Origin: Streptococcus infantis
Lineage (GTDB): Bacteria; Bacillota; Bacilli; Lactobacillales; Streptococcaceae
DNA length: 64,000 nucleotides
Assembly: GCF_019929665.1 (NCBI RefSeq)
Contig: NZ_JAHZPZ010000002.1
Coordinates: forward strand, 62,001-126,000
Reading direction: 5' to 3'
Positions within the stretch are counted from its first letter, which is position 1. Every line of letters starts with the position of its first letter. The notes beneath the pieces were generated by a model that saw only the letters and a list, made by a program, of their open reading frames with translations, ran no database searches and was not told where the DNA came from. Of this stretch, positions 36,557 to 45,357 are shown in pieces. The translations under genes were made by a program, and so were the position numbers.

Positions 36557-37024
36557 CTAGATTAGGTGAGCCTCTTGGAGAGCTGCCTGCACTGTTTCAA
36601 GTGGTAGGTGAGTTAATTCTGTTCCCTTTTCTTGATAAAGGTGTTGGGCATAGTCATCCATACGGTATTGGTTGATATAAACAACACGCTCACAACCTAC
36701 CTGAAGCAGTTGTTTTGTACAGTTGAGGCATGGAAAATGAGTGACATAGGCTGTGAAACCTTTTGGAACGCCACGCTCTGACCCTTGTAAGATAGCATTC
36801 ACTTCTGCATGAAGAGTGCGGACACAGTGGCCTTCAATCACCAGACAGTCATGATCTATACAATGCTCTGTTCCTGATACAGAACCATTATAGCCTGTTG
36901 AAATAACCTTGTTATCCTTGACTAAAACAGCTCCTACCTTGGCACGTTTACAGGTTGAGCGATTGGCAATCAATAGGGCTTGAGCAGCAAAATACTCATC
37001 CCAAGCTAGTCTTTTTTCTGTCAT
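36557..37024 (-). CDS. dCMP deaminase / ComEB-like deoxycytidylate deaminase
   Basis: The 155-residue protein starts at the ATG ending at 37024, seven bases after GAGGAG. Zinc ligands and catalytic residues are in TLHAEVNAILQ and HFPCLNCTKQLLQVG; the N-terminal nucleotide region is LIANRSTCKRAKVGAVLVK. It turns dCMP to dUMP for dTMP synthesis. In Bacillus the homologue is comEB, but there is no comEA or comEC here. It is coupled to the TetR regulator upstream (18-base gap). Confidence 0.93.
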   Translation of the reverse strand: MTEKRLAWDEYFAAQALLIANRSTCKRAKVGAVLVKDNKVISTGYNGSVSGTEHCIDHDCLVIEGHCVRTLHAEVNAILQGSERGVPKGFTAYVTHFPCLNCTKQLLQVGCERVVYINQYRMDDYAQHLYQEKGTELTHLPLETVQAALQEAHLI

Positions 37025-37042
37025 AGCATTTCTCCTCATGTT

Positions 37043-37600
37043 TTATTTTTTGAAAAATGGCAGGCGTAAATCTGCGATTTTTTCAGCAGGAACCTTCATC
37101 CCATCCTTGATCCATTTAAGCAAGACCGATACGATGGCCGAACTCCAAAAAGAATGCAGGTAAGAACTGACACCTTTTGATTTTCCATAGTATTTTTCTA
37201 GAAATTCTTGCATGGCTTGCACAAAGATTTTTTCTAAGTGATAGTCTAGGGCAAGCTGAATAACTTTGGCTTCTTTCTTGGCTTCTCTAAAGAGGTGAAC
37301 CCATACGAGATAAAGGTCTGTTTTAACATCGTAATGGCCTAATTGCTCCATGATATTATGGACGCTACGTTTAAAGACACTTTCTAAAATCTCTTCTTTT
37401 GAATCATAGTTTCGATAAAAAGCTGCACGAGAAACGCCAGCACGCTTGACTAACTCAGAAATGCTAATCTTAGCCAACTCTTTTTTCTCCAAGAGTTGCA
37501 AAAGAGCTGTTTCAATCGCTTCTCTGGTTAGCAAATTAGATTCTTGATTTGATTTTCTAAGGTTTTCAAGCGATTTTTCAGATATTTTACGTTCAGACAT
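37043..37600 (-). CDS. TetR/AcrR family transcriptional regulator
   Basis: The 185-residue protein has an N-terminal helix-turn-helix: LTREAIETALLQLLEKKEL, then AKISISELVKRAGVSRAAFYRNYDSKEEIL (about residues 45-73). The C-terminal ligand-binding domain is helical and ends in PFFKK. The target is unknown. It starts divergently from degV, with 124 bases between them that could hold its operator; an obvious long palindrome was not seen. Confidence 0.88.
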   Translation of the reverse strand: MSERKISEKSLENLRKSNQESNLLTREAIETALLQLLEKKELAKISISELVKRAGVSRAAFYRNYDSKEEILESVFKRSVHNIMEQLGHYDVKTDLYLVWVHLFREAKKEAKVIQLALDYHLEKIFVQAMQEFLEKYYGKSKGVSSYLHSFWSSAIVSVLLKWIKDGMKVPAEKIADLRLPFFKK

Positions 37601-37724
37601 AACAATTTCTTTCTACTTGTGACAACAGAGAGGTACTACTTTTGTTTCAAGGGCTTTCATGATATAATTGTAAAAAAAGACAGAACCTTTGTCAATGTAT
37701 AAGTGATAAAGATGGAGAATTTCT

Positions 37725-38570
37725 ATGACTTGGAAGATTGTAGCTGACTCTGGTTGTGATTATCGCCAGCTGGAAAACCTTGCTTTTGATACTGAATTTG
37801 TCAGTGTTCCCTTAAAGATTCAGGTAGCAGATCAAGTCTTTGTCGATGATGCCAATCTGGATATCGATAAGATGATGGAAACTATGTATGCGACTTCTGA
37901 AGCTTCAAAATCAGCCTGCCCTAGTCCTGATGATTACTTACGAGCATTCGAAGGTGCCAAACATATTTTTGTAGTGACTATCACTGGAACTCTCTCTGGT
38001 AGCCACAATAGTGCTCAATTAGCTAAGAATATCTATCTCGAAGACCACCCTGACACTCAGATTCACGTTATTGATAGTTTGTCTGCTGGTGGAGAGGTAG
38101 ACTTAATTGTTGAGAAAATCAATGACTTGATTGACCAAGGACTTTCTTTTGAAGAAGTGGTTGAAGTGATTACTACTTACCAAGAAAAAACGAAGTTGTT
38201 GTTCGTTCTTGCTAAAGTGGATAACTTGGTTAAAAACGGTCGATTGAGTAAGCTTATTGGTACAGTTGTCGGGCTCCTCAATATTCGTATGGTCGGGGAA
38301 GCAAGCGAAACCGGAACCTTAGAACTCCTCCAAAAGGCTCGTGGTGCTAAAAAGTCTCTTCAGGCTGCTTATGAAGAGTTAATCAAAGCTGGCTACGCTG
38401 GTGGGCGTATCGTCATGGCTCACCGCAGCAATGAAAAATTCTGCCAACAGCTCTCAGAGCTCTTACGAGAAAAATACCCACAAGCTGACATTAGAATCAT
38501 CCCAACTTCTGGACTCTGCAGTTTCTATGCGGAAGAAGGTGGGCTCCTCATGGGATACGAAATCAACTAA
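37725..38570 (+). CDS. DegV family fatty-acid-binding protein
   Basis: The 281-residue protein has the DegV fold: VADSGCDYRQL, then the SACPSPDDYLRAFEG segment, ITGTLSGSHNSAQLAK, and LGTVVGLLNIRMVG-like lipid-contact segments, ending with IIPTSGLCSFYAEEGGLLMGYEI. DegV proteins bind fatty acids; one known function is delivery to the fatty-acid kinase FakA in phospholipid synthesis (FakB role). The gene has TATAAT upstream at about 37660 and GGAG before the ATG, and ends in a clear terminator. Confidence 0.9.
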   Translation: MTWKIVADSGCDYRQLENLAFDTEFVSVPLKIQVADQVFVDDANLDIDKMMETMYATSEASKSACPSPDDYLRAFEGAKHIFVVTITGTLSGSHNSAQLAKNIYLEDHPDTQIHVIDSLSAGGEVDLIVEKINDLIDQGLSFEEVVEVITTYQEKTKLLFVLAKVDNLVKNGRLSKLIGTVVGLLNIRMVGEASETGTLELLQKARGAKKSLQAAYEELIKAGYAGGRIVMAHRSNEKFCQQLSELLREKYPQADIRIIPTSGLCSFYAEEGGLLMGYEIN

Positions 38571-38578
38571 TAAATCTG

Positions 38579-39802
<1,224 letters not shown>

Positions 39803-39815
39803 ACTTTAAAGTAAG

Positions 39816-39849
39816 AAATCGGCAGAGATTACTCCGCCGATTTTTATTT
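39816..39849. terminator. Bidirectional terminator between the BaiN-like and MerR genes
   Basis: AAATCGGC pairs with GCCGATTT across 39816-39843 with a 12-base loop, then Ts on the plus strand; the convergent MerR gene ends here too. Confidence 0.8.
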
Positions 39850-40584
39850 TGTCTGAGTTCTAACATAGTGGGCAATAACATCTGAAGTGTATTGAGCTGT
39901 TCCTGGCCCAAATTTGTCAATGTTTTCCTTGAACTCTGGATTATAGACATAGCCTTGGCCGATATAACCGAAGACCTCGATAGAGCAGTCAAATCCATAA
40001 GTACGAATAGCTTGTAAGAGCTTGGCTGCTTCCTCTTGATTTTCAGATTCTGTTATCGGCAGACCAGCTTTGAGATTTTGAGCCAAGGCTTGAAAGACTT
40101 GATTAAAGGCTGATGCAACCTCATCCTCTCGTCCTTTTTGACGATCAAGGGCTTGATCCATGACTTCTTGGCCATACTTGTCTACCGCCTCTTGGTGGTA
40201 TTTTTGATTGTCTTGGTAGCTAAATCCAGTGAATTTTTCTTGAACGGTCATTTTTATTTCTCCTTTTTGTTCTTGAATGGTTTTTTGTAAGGTTGAAATT
40301 AAGGTATCCAGATGTTGCCTCTCCTGGGTTAAATAATCCAACTGTCTAGTTAAATGTGACAATATATCTGTCGTATCTTCCTTCAATAACTCTGCTATTC
40401 TTTCTAAAGAAAAGCCTAGATACTTGTAATAGAGGATAACCTGAAGTCGTTCTAAATCCTCTTGACTGTAAGTTCGATAGCCATTTTCTGACTTTAACGG
40501 AACTAAGAGTCCAATCTTATCATAATGGTAGAGGGTCTTGACGGAGACACCTGAAAATTGCGCAGCTTCTTTGATATGGTACAT
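39844..40584 (-). CDS. MerR-family regulator with TipAS antibiotic-recognition domain
   Basis: The 246-residue protein has a MerR helix-turn-helix at residues 1-70 (YHIKEAAQFSGVSVKTLYHY, IGLLVPLKSENGYRTYS). A dimer coiled coil (about 75-110) and a C-terminal TipAS domain (about 120-245) follow, the latter including QKGREDEVASAFNQ and a GYIGQGYVYNPEFKENIDK stretch. TipAS members bind thiopeptide or other hydrophobic antibiotics. The promoter has a 19-base spacer and a palindrome, the hallmark of MerR-activated genes, so it probably controls itself. Confidence 0.92.
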   Translation of the reverse strand: MYHIKEAAQFSGVSVKTLYHYDKIGLLVPLKSENGYRTYSQEDLERLQVILYYKYLGFSLERIAELLKEDTTDILSHLTRQLDYLTQERQHLDTLISTLQKTIQEQKGEIKMTVQEKFTGFSYQDNQKYHQEAVDKYGQEVMDQALDRQKGREDEVASAFNQVFQALAQNLKAGLPITESENQEEAAKLLQAIRTYGFDCSIEVFGYIGQGYVYNPEFKENIDKFGPGTAQYTSDVIAHYVRTQTK

Positions 40585-40604
40585 GATTTCCTCCCCACAT
40601 GAAT

Positions 40605-40635
40605 AGTATATCCCCTTACCTTAGGGTAGAGTCAA
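40605..40635 (-). promoter_or_regulatory. MerR-type promoter with 19-base spacer
   Basis: TTGACT (40630-40635) and TATACT (40605-40610) on the minus strand are separated by 19 bases. The spacer (40611-40629) holds CTACCCT-AA-GGTAAGGG, an imperfect dyad. This is the arrangement at which MerR proteins untwist DNA to activate. Confidence 0.85.
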
Positions 40636-40677
40636 GTATTTTATCATATTTTTTATGAAAACATGAAAATCGCTTTC

Positions 40678-40706
40678 TTGACAGGCTTCAGAAAACATGA
40701 TAGGAT
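40678..40706 (+). promoter_or_regulatory. Promoter of the NSS transporter
   Basis: TTGACA (40678-40683), a 17-base spacer, TAGGAT (40701-40706), on the plus strand. A 100-base leader follows. Confidence 0.7.
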
Positions 40707-40737
40707 AATCAAGTCTATCAATCAAATAAAAAGCTCA

Positions 40738-40793
40738 AAAGAGCAATTGAGAGAGGGCTATTTGACAACTCAAGTAGCCTTTTCTTATTTTAA
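40738..40793 (+). promoter_or_regulatory. Candidate attenuator in the NSS transporter leader
   Basis: GGCTA (40756-40760) pairs with TAGCC (40775-40779), followed by a T-rich run. TTGAG (40747-40751) can alternatively pair with CTCAA (40769-40773), and this pairing overlaps the first. The hairpin lies between promoter and Shine-Dalgarno. The two folds exclude each other, as in attenuators. The signal is unknown. Confidence 0.5.
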
Positions 40794-40813
40794 AAATAGA
40801 TTGGAGTTTAACG

Positions 40814-42154
40814 ATGTCTGAAAAATCGCAATGGGGCTCAAAACTGGGTTTCATCCTTGCATCTGCTGGTTCTGCAATTGGTCTTGGAGCAGTTTGGAAG
40901 TTCCCTTACATGACTGCTGCTAATGGTGGTGGTGGATTTTTACTGGTCTTTCTAATCTCGACACTATTGATTGGTTTCCCTCTTCTACTGGCTGAGTTTG
41001 CCCTTGGTCGAAGCGCTGGCGTGTCAGCAATCAAAACTTTTGGAAAACTTGGCAACAATCAAAAGTACAACTTTATTGGTTGGATTGGTGCCTTTGCTCT
41101 TTTCATCCTTCTCTCATTTTATAGTGTCATTGGAGGTTGGATTCTGGTATACCTTGGTATCGAGATTGGAAGATTATTCCACCTAATCGGAAATGGAGAT
41201 TATGCCCAGCAATTCTCTTCCATCATTTCTAATCCAGTTATTGCTTTAGGAGCCCAAGCAGCCTTTATCTTCCTCAATATTTTCATCGTATCACACGGCG
41301 TTCAAAAAGGTATTGAAAGAGCATCTAAGGTTATGATGCCCCTACTTTTTATCATCTTTATTGTTATTATCGGGCGTTCTCTTAGCTTGCCAAATGCTAT
41401 GGAAGGCGTCGTTTACTTCCTCAAACCTGACTTTTCAAAACTAACAAGTGCTGGACTTCTCTATGCACTGGGTCAATCTTTCTTTGCCCTATCCCTTGGA
41501 GTTACAGCCATGTTGACTTACGCTTCCTACCTAGACAAGAAAACTAAGCTGGTCCAATCAGGAATGTCCATCGTTGCCTTGAACATCTCTGTATCGATTA
41601 TGGCTGGACTTGCGATTTTCCCTGCTATGTCAGCCTTTAATATCCAATCTGAAGGTGGACCGAGTCTCCTCTTTATTGTTTTGCCGCAACTCTTTGACAA
41701 TATGCCTTTTGGTACTATTTTCTATATCCTCTTTCTCTTGCTTTTCCTCTTTGCGACTATAACTTCATCAGTCGTTATGCTTGAGATCAATGTTGGTAAC
41801 ATCACCAACCAAGACAATCGTAAGCGTGCCAAGTGGAGTATGATTTTAGGAATCTTGACTTTTGTCTTTGGTATCCCTTCGGCCCTATCCTATGGTCTTA
41901 TGGCTGATGTCCATATCTTTGGAAAGACCTTCTTTGACGCCATGGATTTCTTGGTTTCCAACCTCCTCATGCCTTTCGGTGCTCTCTGCTTGTCCCTGTT
42001 TACAGGCTATATTTTCAAGAAAACACTGGCAATGGAGGAACTTCATCTTGATGAAACACCTTGGAAACAAGGACTTTTCCAAGTCTGGCTCTTCCTTCTT
42101 CGTTTCATCATTCCAATTATCATCATCGTGGTCTTTATCGCCCAATTTATGTAA
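40814..42154 (+). CDS. Neurotransmitter:sodium symporter (NSS) family transporter
   Basis: The 446-residue membrane protein has about twelve helices of the LeuT fold. Helix 1 carries GFILASAGSAIGLGAVWKFPYM, the sodium and substrate site; NGGGGFLLVFLISTLLIGFPLLLAEFALG follows, and helix 6 SFFALSLGVTAMLTYASYL is typical. The substrate is probably an amino acid (LeuT, MhsT and TnaT relatives). The C-terminus is intact. Expression may be controlled by a leader attenuator. Confidence 0.92.
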   Translation: MSEKSQWGSKLGFILASAGSAIGLGAVWKFPYMTAANGGGGFLLVFLISTLLIGFPLLLAEFALGRSAGVSAIKTFGKLGNNQKYNFIGWIGAFALFILLSFYSVIGGWILVYLGIEIGRLFHLIGNGDYAQQFSSIISNPVIALGAQAAFIFLNIFIVSHGVQKGIERASKVMMPLLFIIFIVIIGRSLSLPNAMEGVVYFLKPDFSKLTSAGLLYALGQSFFALSLGVTAMLTYASYLDKKTKLVQSGMSIVALNISVSIMAGLAIFPAMSAFNIQSEGGPSLLFIVLPQLFDNMPFGTIFYILFLLLFLFATITSSVVMLEINVGNITNQDNRKRAKWSMILGILTFVFGIPSALSYGLMADVHIFGKTFFDAMDFLVSNLLMPFGALCLSLFTGYIFKKTLAMEELHLDETPWKQGLFQVWLFLLRFIIPIIIIVVFIAQFM

Positions 42155-42158
42155 ATAC

Positions 42159-42196
42159 AAAAAGGACTTGAGAATATCTCTCAAGCCTTTTCTTTT
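42159..42196. terminator. Bidirectional terminator between the NSS gene and manA
   Basis: AAAAGG-CTTGAGA pairs with TCTCAAG-CCTTTT (one bulge), with T runs on both strands; serves the two convergent genes. Confidence 0.8.
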
Positions 42197-43140
42197 TATG
42201 GATGGCTAACAATCAATTCTAGACCTTGCCCTTCCAAGGTCCAAGCTTCAACATCACTTGGCAAGATAAAGTGGCTACCTTTTTGAATTGGATAATCTTT
42301 TCCGTCTACAGTCAGTTTCCCTTGACCAGCCAAGACACTCAACAAGCTGTAATCAGCCGTCTTCTCAAATTCAACTTTTCCTGTGATTTCCCACTTGTAA
42401 ACTGCAAAGAAATCATTAGAGACAAGTAAAGTTGAACGCAAATCATCTGCTTTGACAGTCACAGGACGGCTGTTTGCAGGCTCACCAATATTCAAAACAT
42501 CGATTGATTTTTCAAGATGAAGTTCACGCAAGTTGCCATTATCATCCTTACGGTCAAAGTCATAAACTCGGTAGGTAGTATCACTAGACTGTTGCGTTTC
42601 AAGGATTAAGATACCTGCACCGATAGCATGCATAGTTCCACTTGGTACATAGAAGAAATCTCCAGCCTTAACAGGTACTTTTGTAAGCAAGGCATCCCAG
42701 TTCTTATCCTCTATTTGCTGACGGAGTTCTTCTTTTGACTTAGCATTGTGCCCATAGATAATCTCTGAGCCTTCATCTGCAGCGATGATGTACCAGCACT
42801 CTGTCTTTCCAAGTTCGCCTTCATGCTCTAATCCGTAAGCATCGTCTGGGTGAACTTGGACGCTAAGCCAGTCGTTAGCATCGAGTATTTTGGTCAAAAG
42901 TGGAAATACAGGTTCTGGACGGTTGCCAAACAATTCACGGTGTTCCGCATACAAAGTAGCTAGGTCTGTTCCCTCGTAGCGTCCATTTGCAACCTTTGAA
43001 ACGCCATTTGGATGAGCTGAGATTGCCCAATATTCTCCGATTTTTTCACTTGGGATGTCGTAACCAAACTCATCACGTAGCTTGGTACCTCCCCAAATTT
43101 TTTCTTGCATAACTGATTGTAAAAATAATGGTTCTGACAT
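42196..43140 (-). CDS. manA: Mannose-6-phosphate isomerase, class I
   Basis: The 314-residue zinc enzyme interconverts mannose-6-phosphate and fructose-6-phosphate. This is the short firmicute form: MSEPLFLQSVMQEKIWGGT, LLTKILDANDWLSVQVHPDDAY (zinc His), GKTECWYII (zinc Glu), SGTMHAIGAGILILETQQSSDTTYRVYDF. Length is usual. A TGCTATAAT extended -10 box lies at about 43171-43179. The gene adjoins a remnant of bglA. Confidence 0.95.
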   Translation of the reverse strand: MSEPLFLQSVMQEKIWGGTKLRDEFGYDIPSEKIGEYWAISAHPNGVSKVANGRYEGTDLATLYAEHRELFGNRPEPVFPLLTKILDANDWLSVQVHPDDAYGLEHEGELGKTECWYIIAADEGSEIIYGHNAKSKEELRQQIEDKNWDALLTKVPVKAGDFFYVPSGTMHAIGAGILILETQQSSDTTYRVYDFDRKDDNGNLRELHLEKSIDVLNIGEPANSRPVTVKADDLRSTLLVSNDFFAVYKWEITGKVEFEKTADYSLLSVLAGQGKLTVDGKDYPIQKGSHFILPSDVEAWTLEGQGLELIVSHP

Positions 43141-43180
43141 GTCAATCTCCTGTCTGATTTTTCTCCCTTCATTATAGCAA

Positions 43181-43207
43181 AAAAAGAGTTCGAATTGAAC
43201 TCTTTTT
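43181..43207 (-). terminator. Terminator behind the bglA remnant
   Basis: AAAAAGAGTTC-AATTC-GAACTCTTTTT; a perfect 11-bp stem between the bglA remnant and manA. Confidence 0.8.
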
Positions 43208-43260
43208 CACATCTTATAAATTAGGGAGAAGATTTTATAAAAATAGTGAACAAATGTGCT

Positions 43261-43441
<181 letters not shown>

Positions 43442-43650
43442 AAGTCTACTCAACTTTCTTATTTGCTTGTTCATTTACTTATATTATAGCTCATTCTGAA
43501 ACCTTTTCTTATAAAATACTGTGACATACTGATACTATTCTACTATTTAAGTTGATCAGATTGTTTTTTAAAAAATTATCCTCTCGAAAAAGCAAATAGC
43601 CTCCCCGGAAACAAAAAAAGAAGACTGAAAACTAGTCTCCTCTGTTCCTT

Positions 43651-43917
43651 TTAAATCAAAGCTGTGATAGCGGTTACTAGGCCAAAAATAATACCTGGTG
43701 CATTCGCTGCTGCAAGGGGGATATCTCTTTCTTTTTTGAAAAGACCGTAGTAGACCCATAGACTACAGTTGATCGCTGCAACCAAGGGCTCAATGAAATT
43801 TCCTTTTTGACCAGCCAGATTGTCCATGATTTGTGGGAAGTAAGACATATACATCATAACAGACATAAAGGTCGCTACCCAACCTAACATTTTCATTTGT
43901 TTTTCAGTTATTTTCAA
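43651..43917 (-). CDS. SemiSWEET family sugar transporter
   Basis: The 88-residue protein has three hydrophobic helices, the size of a SemiSWEET half-transporter, which dimerises to carry sugars. A PQ-loop motif occurs in helix 1 (SVMMYMSYFPQIMDNL). NFIEPLVAAINCSLWVYYGLFKK is the second-third helix region with the conserved Asn. The likely cargo is a mono- or disaccharide. The gene is alone between the bglA remnant and an uninformative 300-base gap. Confidence 0.9.
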   Translation of the reverse strand: MKITEKQMKMLGWVATFMSVMMYMSYFPQIMDNLAGQKGNFIEPLVAAINCSLWVYYGLFKKERDIPLAAANAPGIIFGLVTAITALI

Positions 43918-44040
43918 AACCTATTTCATTTTTACTGAATCTTATTTTATAATCTTCTTTCAAAACAATCAAGACTTTGAAGCTTTTGTTATAAAGATGT
44001 AAACTATCACAATCTTGTGAGAAGAAAGAGGGAACAGAAA

Positions 44041-44062
44041 AAAGACTGGATTGCTCCGATCT
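44041..44062. repeat. Copy 1 of a GGATTGCTCCGATCT stem-loop
   Basis: AGACTGGA-TTGC-TCCGATCT with one mismatch. Shares the core with copies at about 44668 and 45119. Confidence 0.6.
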
Positions 44063-44140
44063 GTTTAGTCAATCAAATATTAGAAAATGAATACTCCTTT
44101 TCAATGAATCGATTGATGGTAAATAAGCTGTTAGAAATTA

Positions 44141-44169
44141 TTGACAGTATCGAAATTTTCTAGTAAAAT
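44141..44169 (+). promoter_or_regulatory. Promoter of the LapA-like gene
   Basis: TTGACA (44141-44146), 17 bases, TAAAAT (44164-44169). Confidence 0.75.
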
Positions 44170-44233
44170 GAATTTTGTTAATACCTAAATGGTGTGTAAT
44201 TTTCTATCAACATAGTCAGGAGAAAAGGAACTT

Positions 44234-44578
44234 ATGCTAAAAAAATTTAATGAATTGTCACTGAAAGATAAGGCTTATCTAATTGGCGGTTTGATCTTAT
44301 TAGTCATTGTGATCTCCTTTGGTCTGCTCAATCGTCAAACAGTAACTGTCAGTCTTGTCTTTACACAACTATCTGCTCCCTTGATTTTGGTGATTTTTAC
44401 TTGTCTAGTAATCGGGATCATTGTTGGTAGTGCTATTGGTTTTAGCTATCACCATGGCAAGACTCAAGAGCTGAAAAGCCGCATTGCTGAAGCAGAAACG
44501 ACTATCCATAAAAAAGACAAGGAGCTTCTCCAGTACAAGGAACAGGTGCAACAATTAAAACAGGAAGCCAAACAATAA
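44234..44578 (+). CDS. LapA-like (DUF1049) membrane protein
   Basis: The 114-residue protein has two hydrophobic helices (about 15-33 and 41-67) followed by a charged helical tail (KSRIAEAETTIHKKDKELLQYKEQ) that should form a coiled coil in the cytoplasm. The pattern NRQTVTVSLVF between the helices and the GSAIGFSYHHGK segment fit the LapA_dom/DUF1049 family. Function in Gram-positives is unknown. AGGAGAAAAGGA precedes the ATG, and a strong terminator follows. Confidence 0.82.
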   Translation: MLKKFNELSLKDKAYLIGGLILLVIVISFGLLNRQTVTVSLVFTQLSAPLILVIFTCLVIGIIVGSAIGFSYHHGKTQELKSRIAEAETTIHKKDKELLQYKEQVQQLKQEAKQ

Positions 44579-44592
44579 GTGTAGAAATCATA

Positions 44593-44618
44593 ACCACCCG
44601 TCAGCGGGTGGTTTTTTG
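44593..44618 (+). terminator. Terminator of the LapA-like gene
   Basis: ACCACCCG-TCAG-CGGGTGGT with a T run; perfect eight-base-pair stem. Confidence 0.9.
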
Positions 44619-44667
44619 TCTCGCACCTAATGGAACGAGACGGACTGAAAATCGCATAACAGAAAAA

Positions 44668-44690
44668 AAACCGGATTGCTCCGATCTTTC
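44668..44690. repeat. Copy 2 of the GGATTGCTCCGATCT stem-loop
   Basis: CCGGATTGCTCCGATC core with an A run before and Ts after; it lies past the LapA-like terminator. The loop in the reverse sense is the GNRA tetraloop GCAA. Confidence 0.65.
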
Positions 44691-44755
44691 AATAGTTCAT
44701 ATTCTCACATTCTGTTTTAAGAATAGTTAAGGTTATCTTCAAATGACTAAGCCCC

Positions 44756-45103
44756 TTATTTCATACGATAAAAATCAAGCACTAGACCAGCAGGACCTTT
44801 AACTAATAAGGACTCTGTTCCCCAATCCGTTTCACAAGGACCGTGTAAAATCTCGACACCTCTCTCTTTTAAACGTTGGTAATTCTGCTCTAGATCCTCA
44901 ATCTCAATGTGAAGAATGATACCTGACTGAAAATCTTCCAAAGGAATCAAATGATTTTGGGACAACATTAGACAATGACTGCCAATCGTGAACTGAGCAA
45001 AGCCTTGATCAACATAATCTGCCTGTTTATCCAAAATACGCTCCAAGTCAGCACAGACTTGAGGAATACTTGAAACGATGATATCTAATTGATTTAAATT
45101 CAT
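44756..45103 (-). CDS. Glyoxalase/bleomycin-resistance (VOC) superfamily protein
   Basis: The 115-residue protein is one VOC domain made of two βαβββ units: LDIIVSSIPQVCADLERILDK, FTIGSHCLMLSQNH, and IILHIEIEDLEQNYQRLKERGV, EILHGPCETDWGTESLLVKGPAGLVLDFYRM. One metal-type Glu/His pattern is present (HIEIED). Its substrate is unknown. It is on the same strand as spxB, separated by a repeat element and a terminator. Confidence 0.85.
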   Translation of the reverse strand: MNLNQLDIIVSSIPQVCADLERILDKQADYVDQGFAQFTIGSHCLMLSQNHLIPLEDFQSGIILHIEIEDLEQNYQRLKERGVEILHGPCETDWGTESLLVKGPAGLVLDFYRMK

Positions 45104-45114
45104 TAACTATCCTC

Positions 45115-45146
45115 CAGAAAAAGACCGGATTGCTCCGATCTTTTCA
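45115..45146 (-). terminator. Terminator behind spxB (copy 3 of the GGATTGCTCCGATCT stem-loop)
   Basis: On the minus strand AAAAGATCGGA-GCAA-TCCGGTCTTTTT forms an 11-bp stem with one wobble and a GCAA tetraloop, ending in Ts. It should end the spxB message after the inverted-repeat element. Confidence 0.75.
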
Positions 45147-45151
45147 AGTTT

Positions 45152-45355
45152 CTCTCTATGAAAATCAAAGAATAAACAAGGCGGAACCAAGTTTGATGGC
45201 AAATCTTTGCTCATCAAACTACGAAAAATCCTTTAGGACTTTTTCTAGGCTCCGCACTAGATTCCATCATTGAAAATTAAGGTTTCAATGATGAAATCGT
45301 CGGCAGTAACCTAATAAAGAAGTCTACAAATTTATCTTTGATTTTCGACGAGAGA
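45152..45355. repeat. Inverted-repeat-bounded element abutting the spxB stop
   Basis: The ends are CTCTCTATGAAAATCAAAG (45152-45170) and CTTTGATTTTCGACGAGAG (45337-45355), inverted with 16 of 19 matches. The interior holds a GTTTGATG..CATCAAAC hairpin and a CATCATTGAAA..TTTCAATGATG hairpin. The ends share GAAAATCAAA with the BOX element behind copA, but the interior differs. It begins two bases from the spxB stop codon. Confidence 0.7.
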
Positions 45356-45357
45356 AA

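Larger units (their letters stand above)
43918..44233. other. 316-base gap with a repeat hairpin and one promoter
   Basis: No open frame fits known families. It contains a first copy of the GGATTGCTCCGATCT stem-loop (44041-44062) and a promoter for the LapA-like gene: TTGACA (44141-44146), 17 bases, TAAAAT (44164-44169). The rest is A/T-rich and featureless. Confidence 0.5.

Noticed and set aside
41885..42184. 99-residue minus-strand frame in the NSS gene
   Set aside because: Antisense to a clear transporter and overlapping its terminator.
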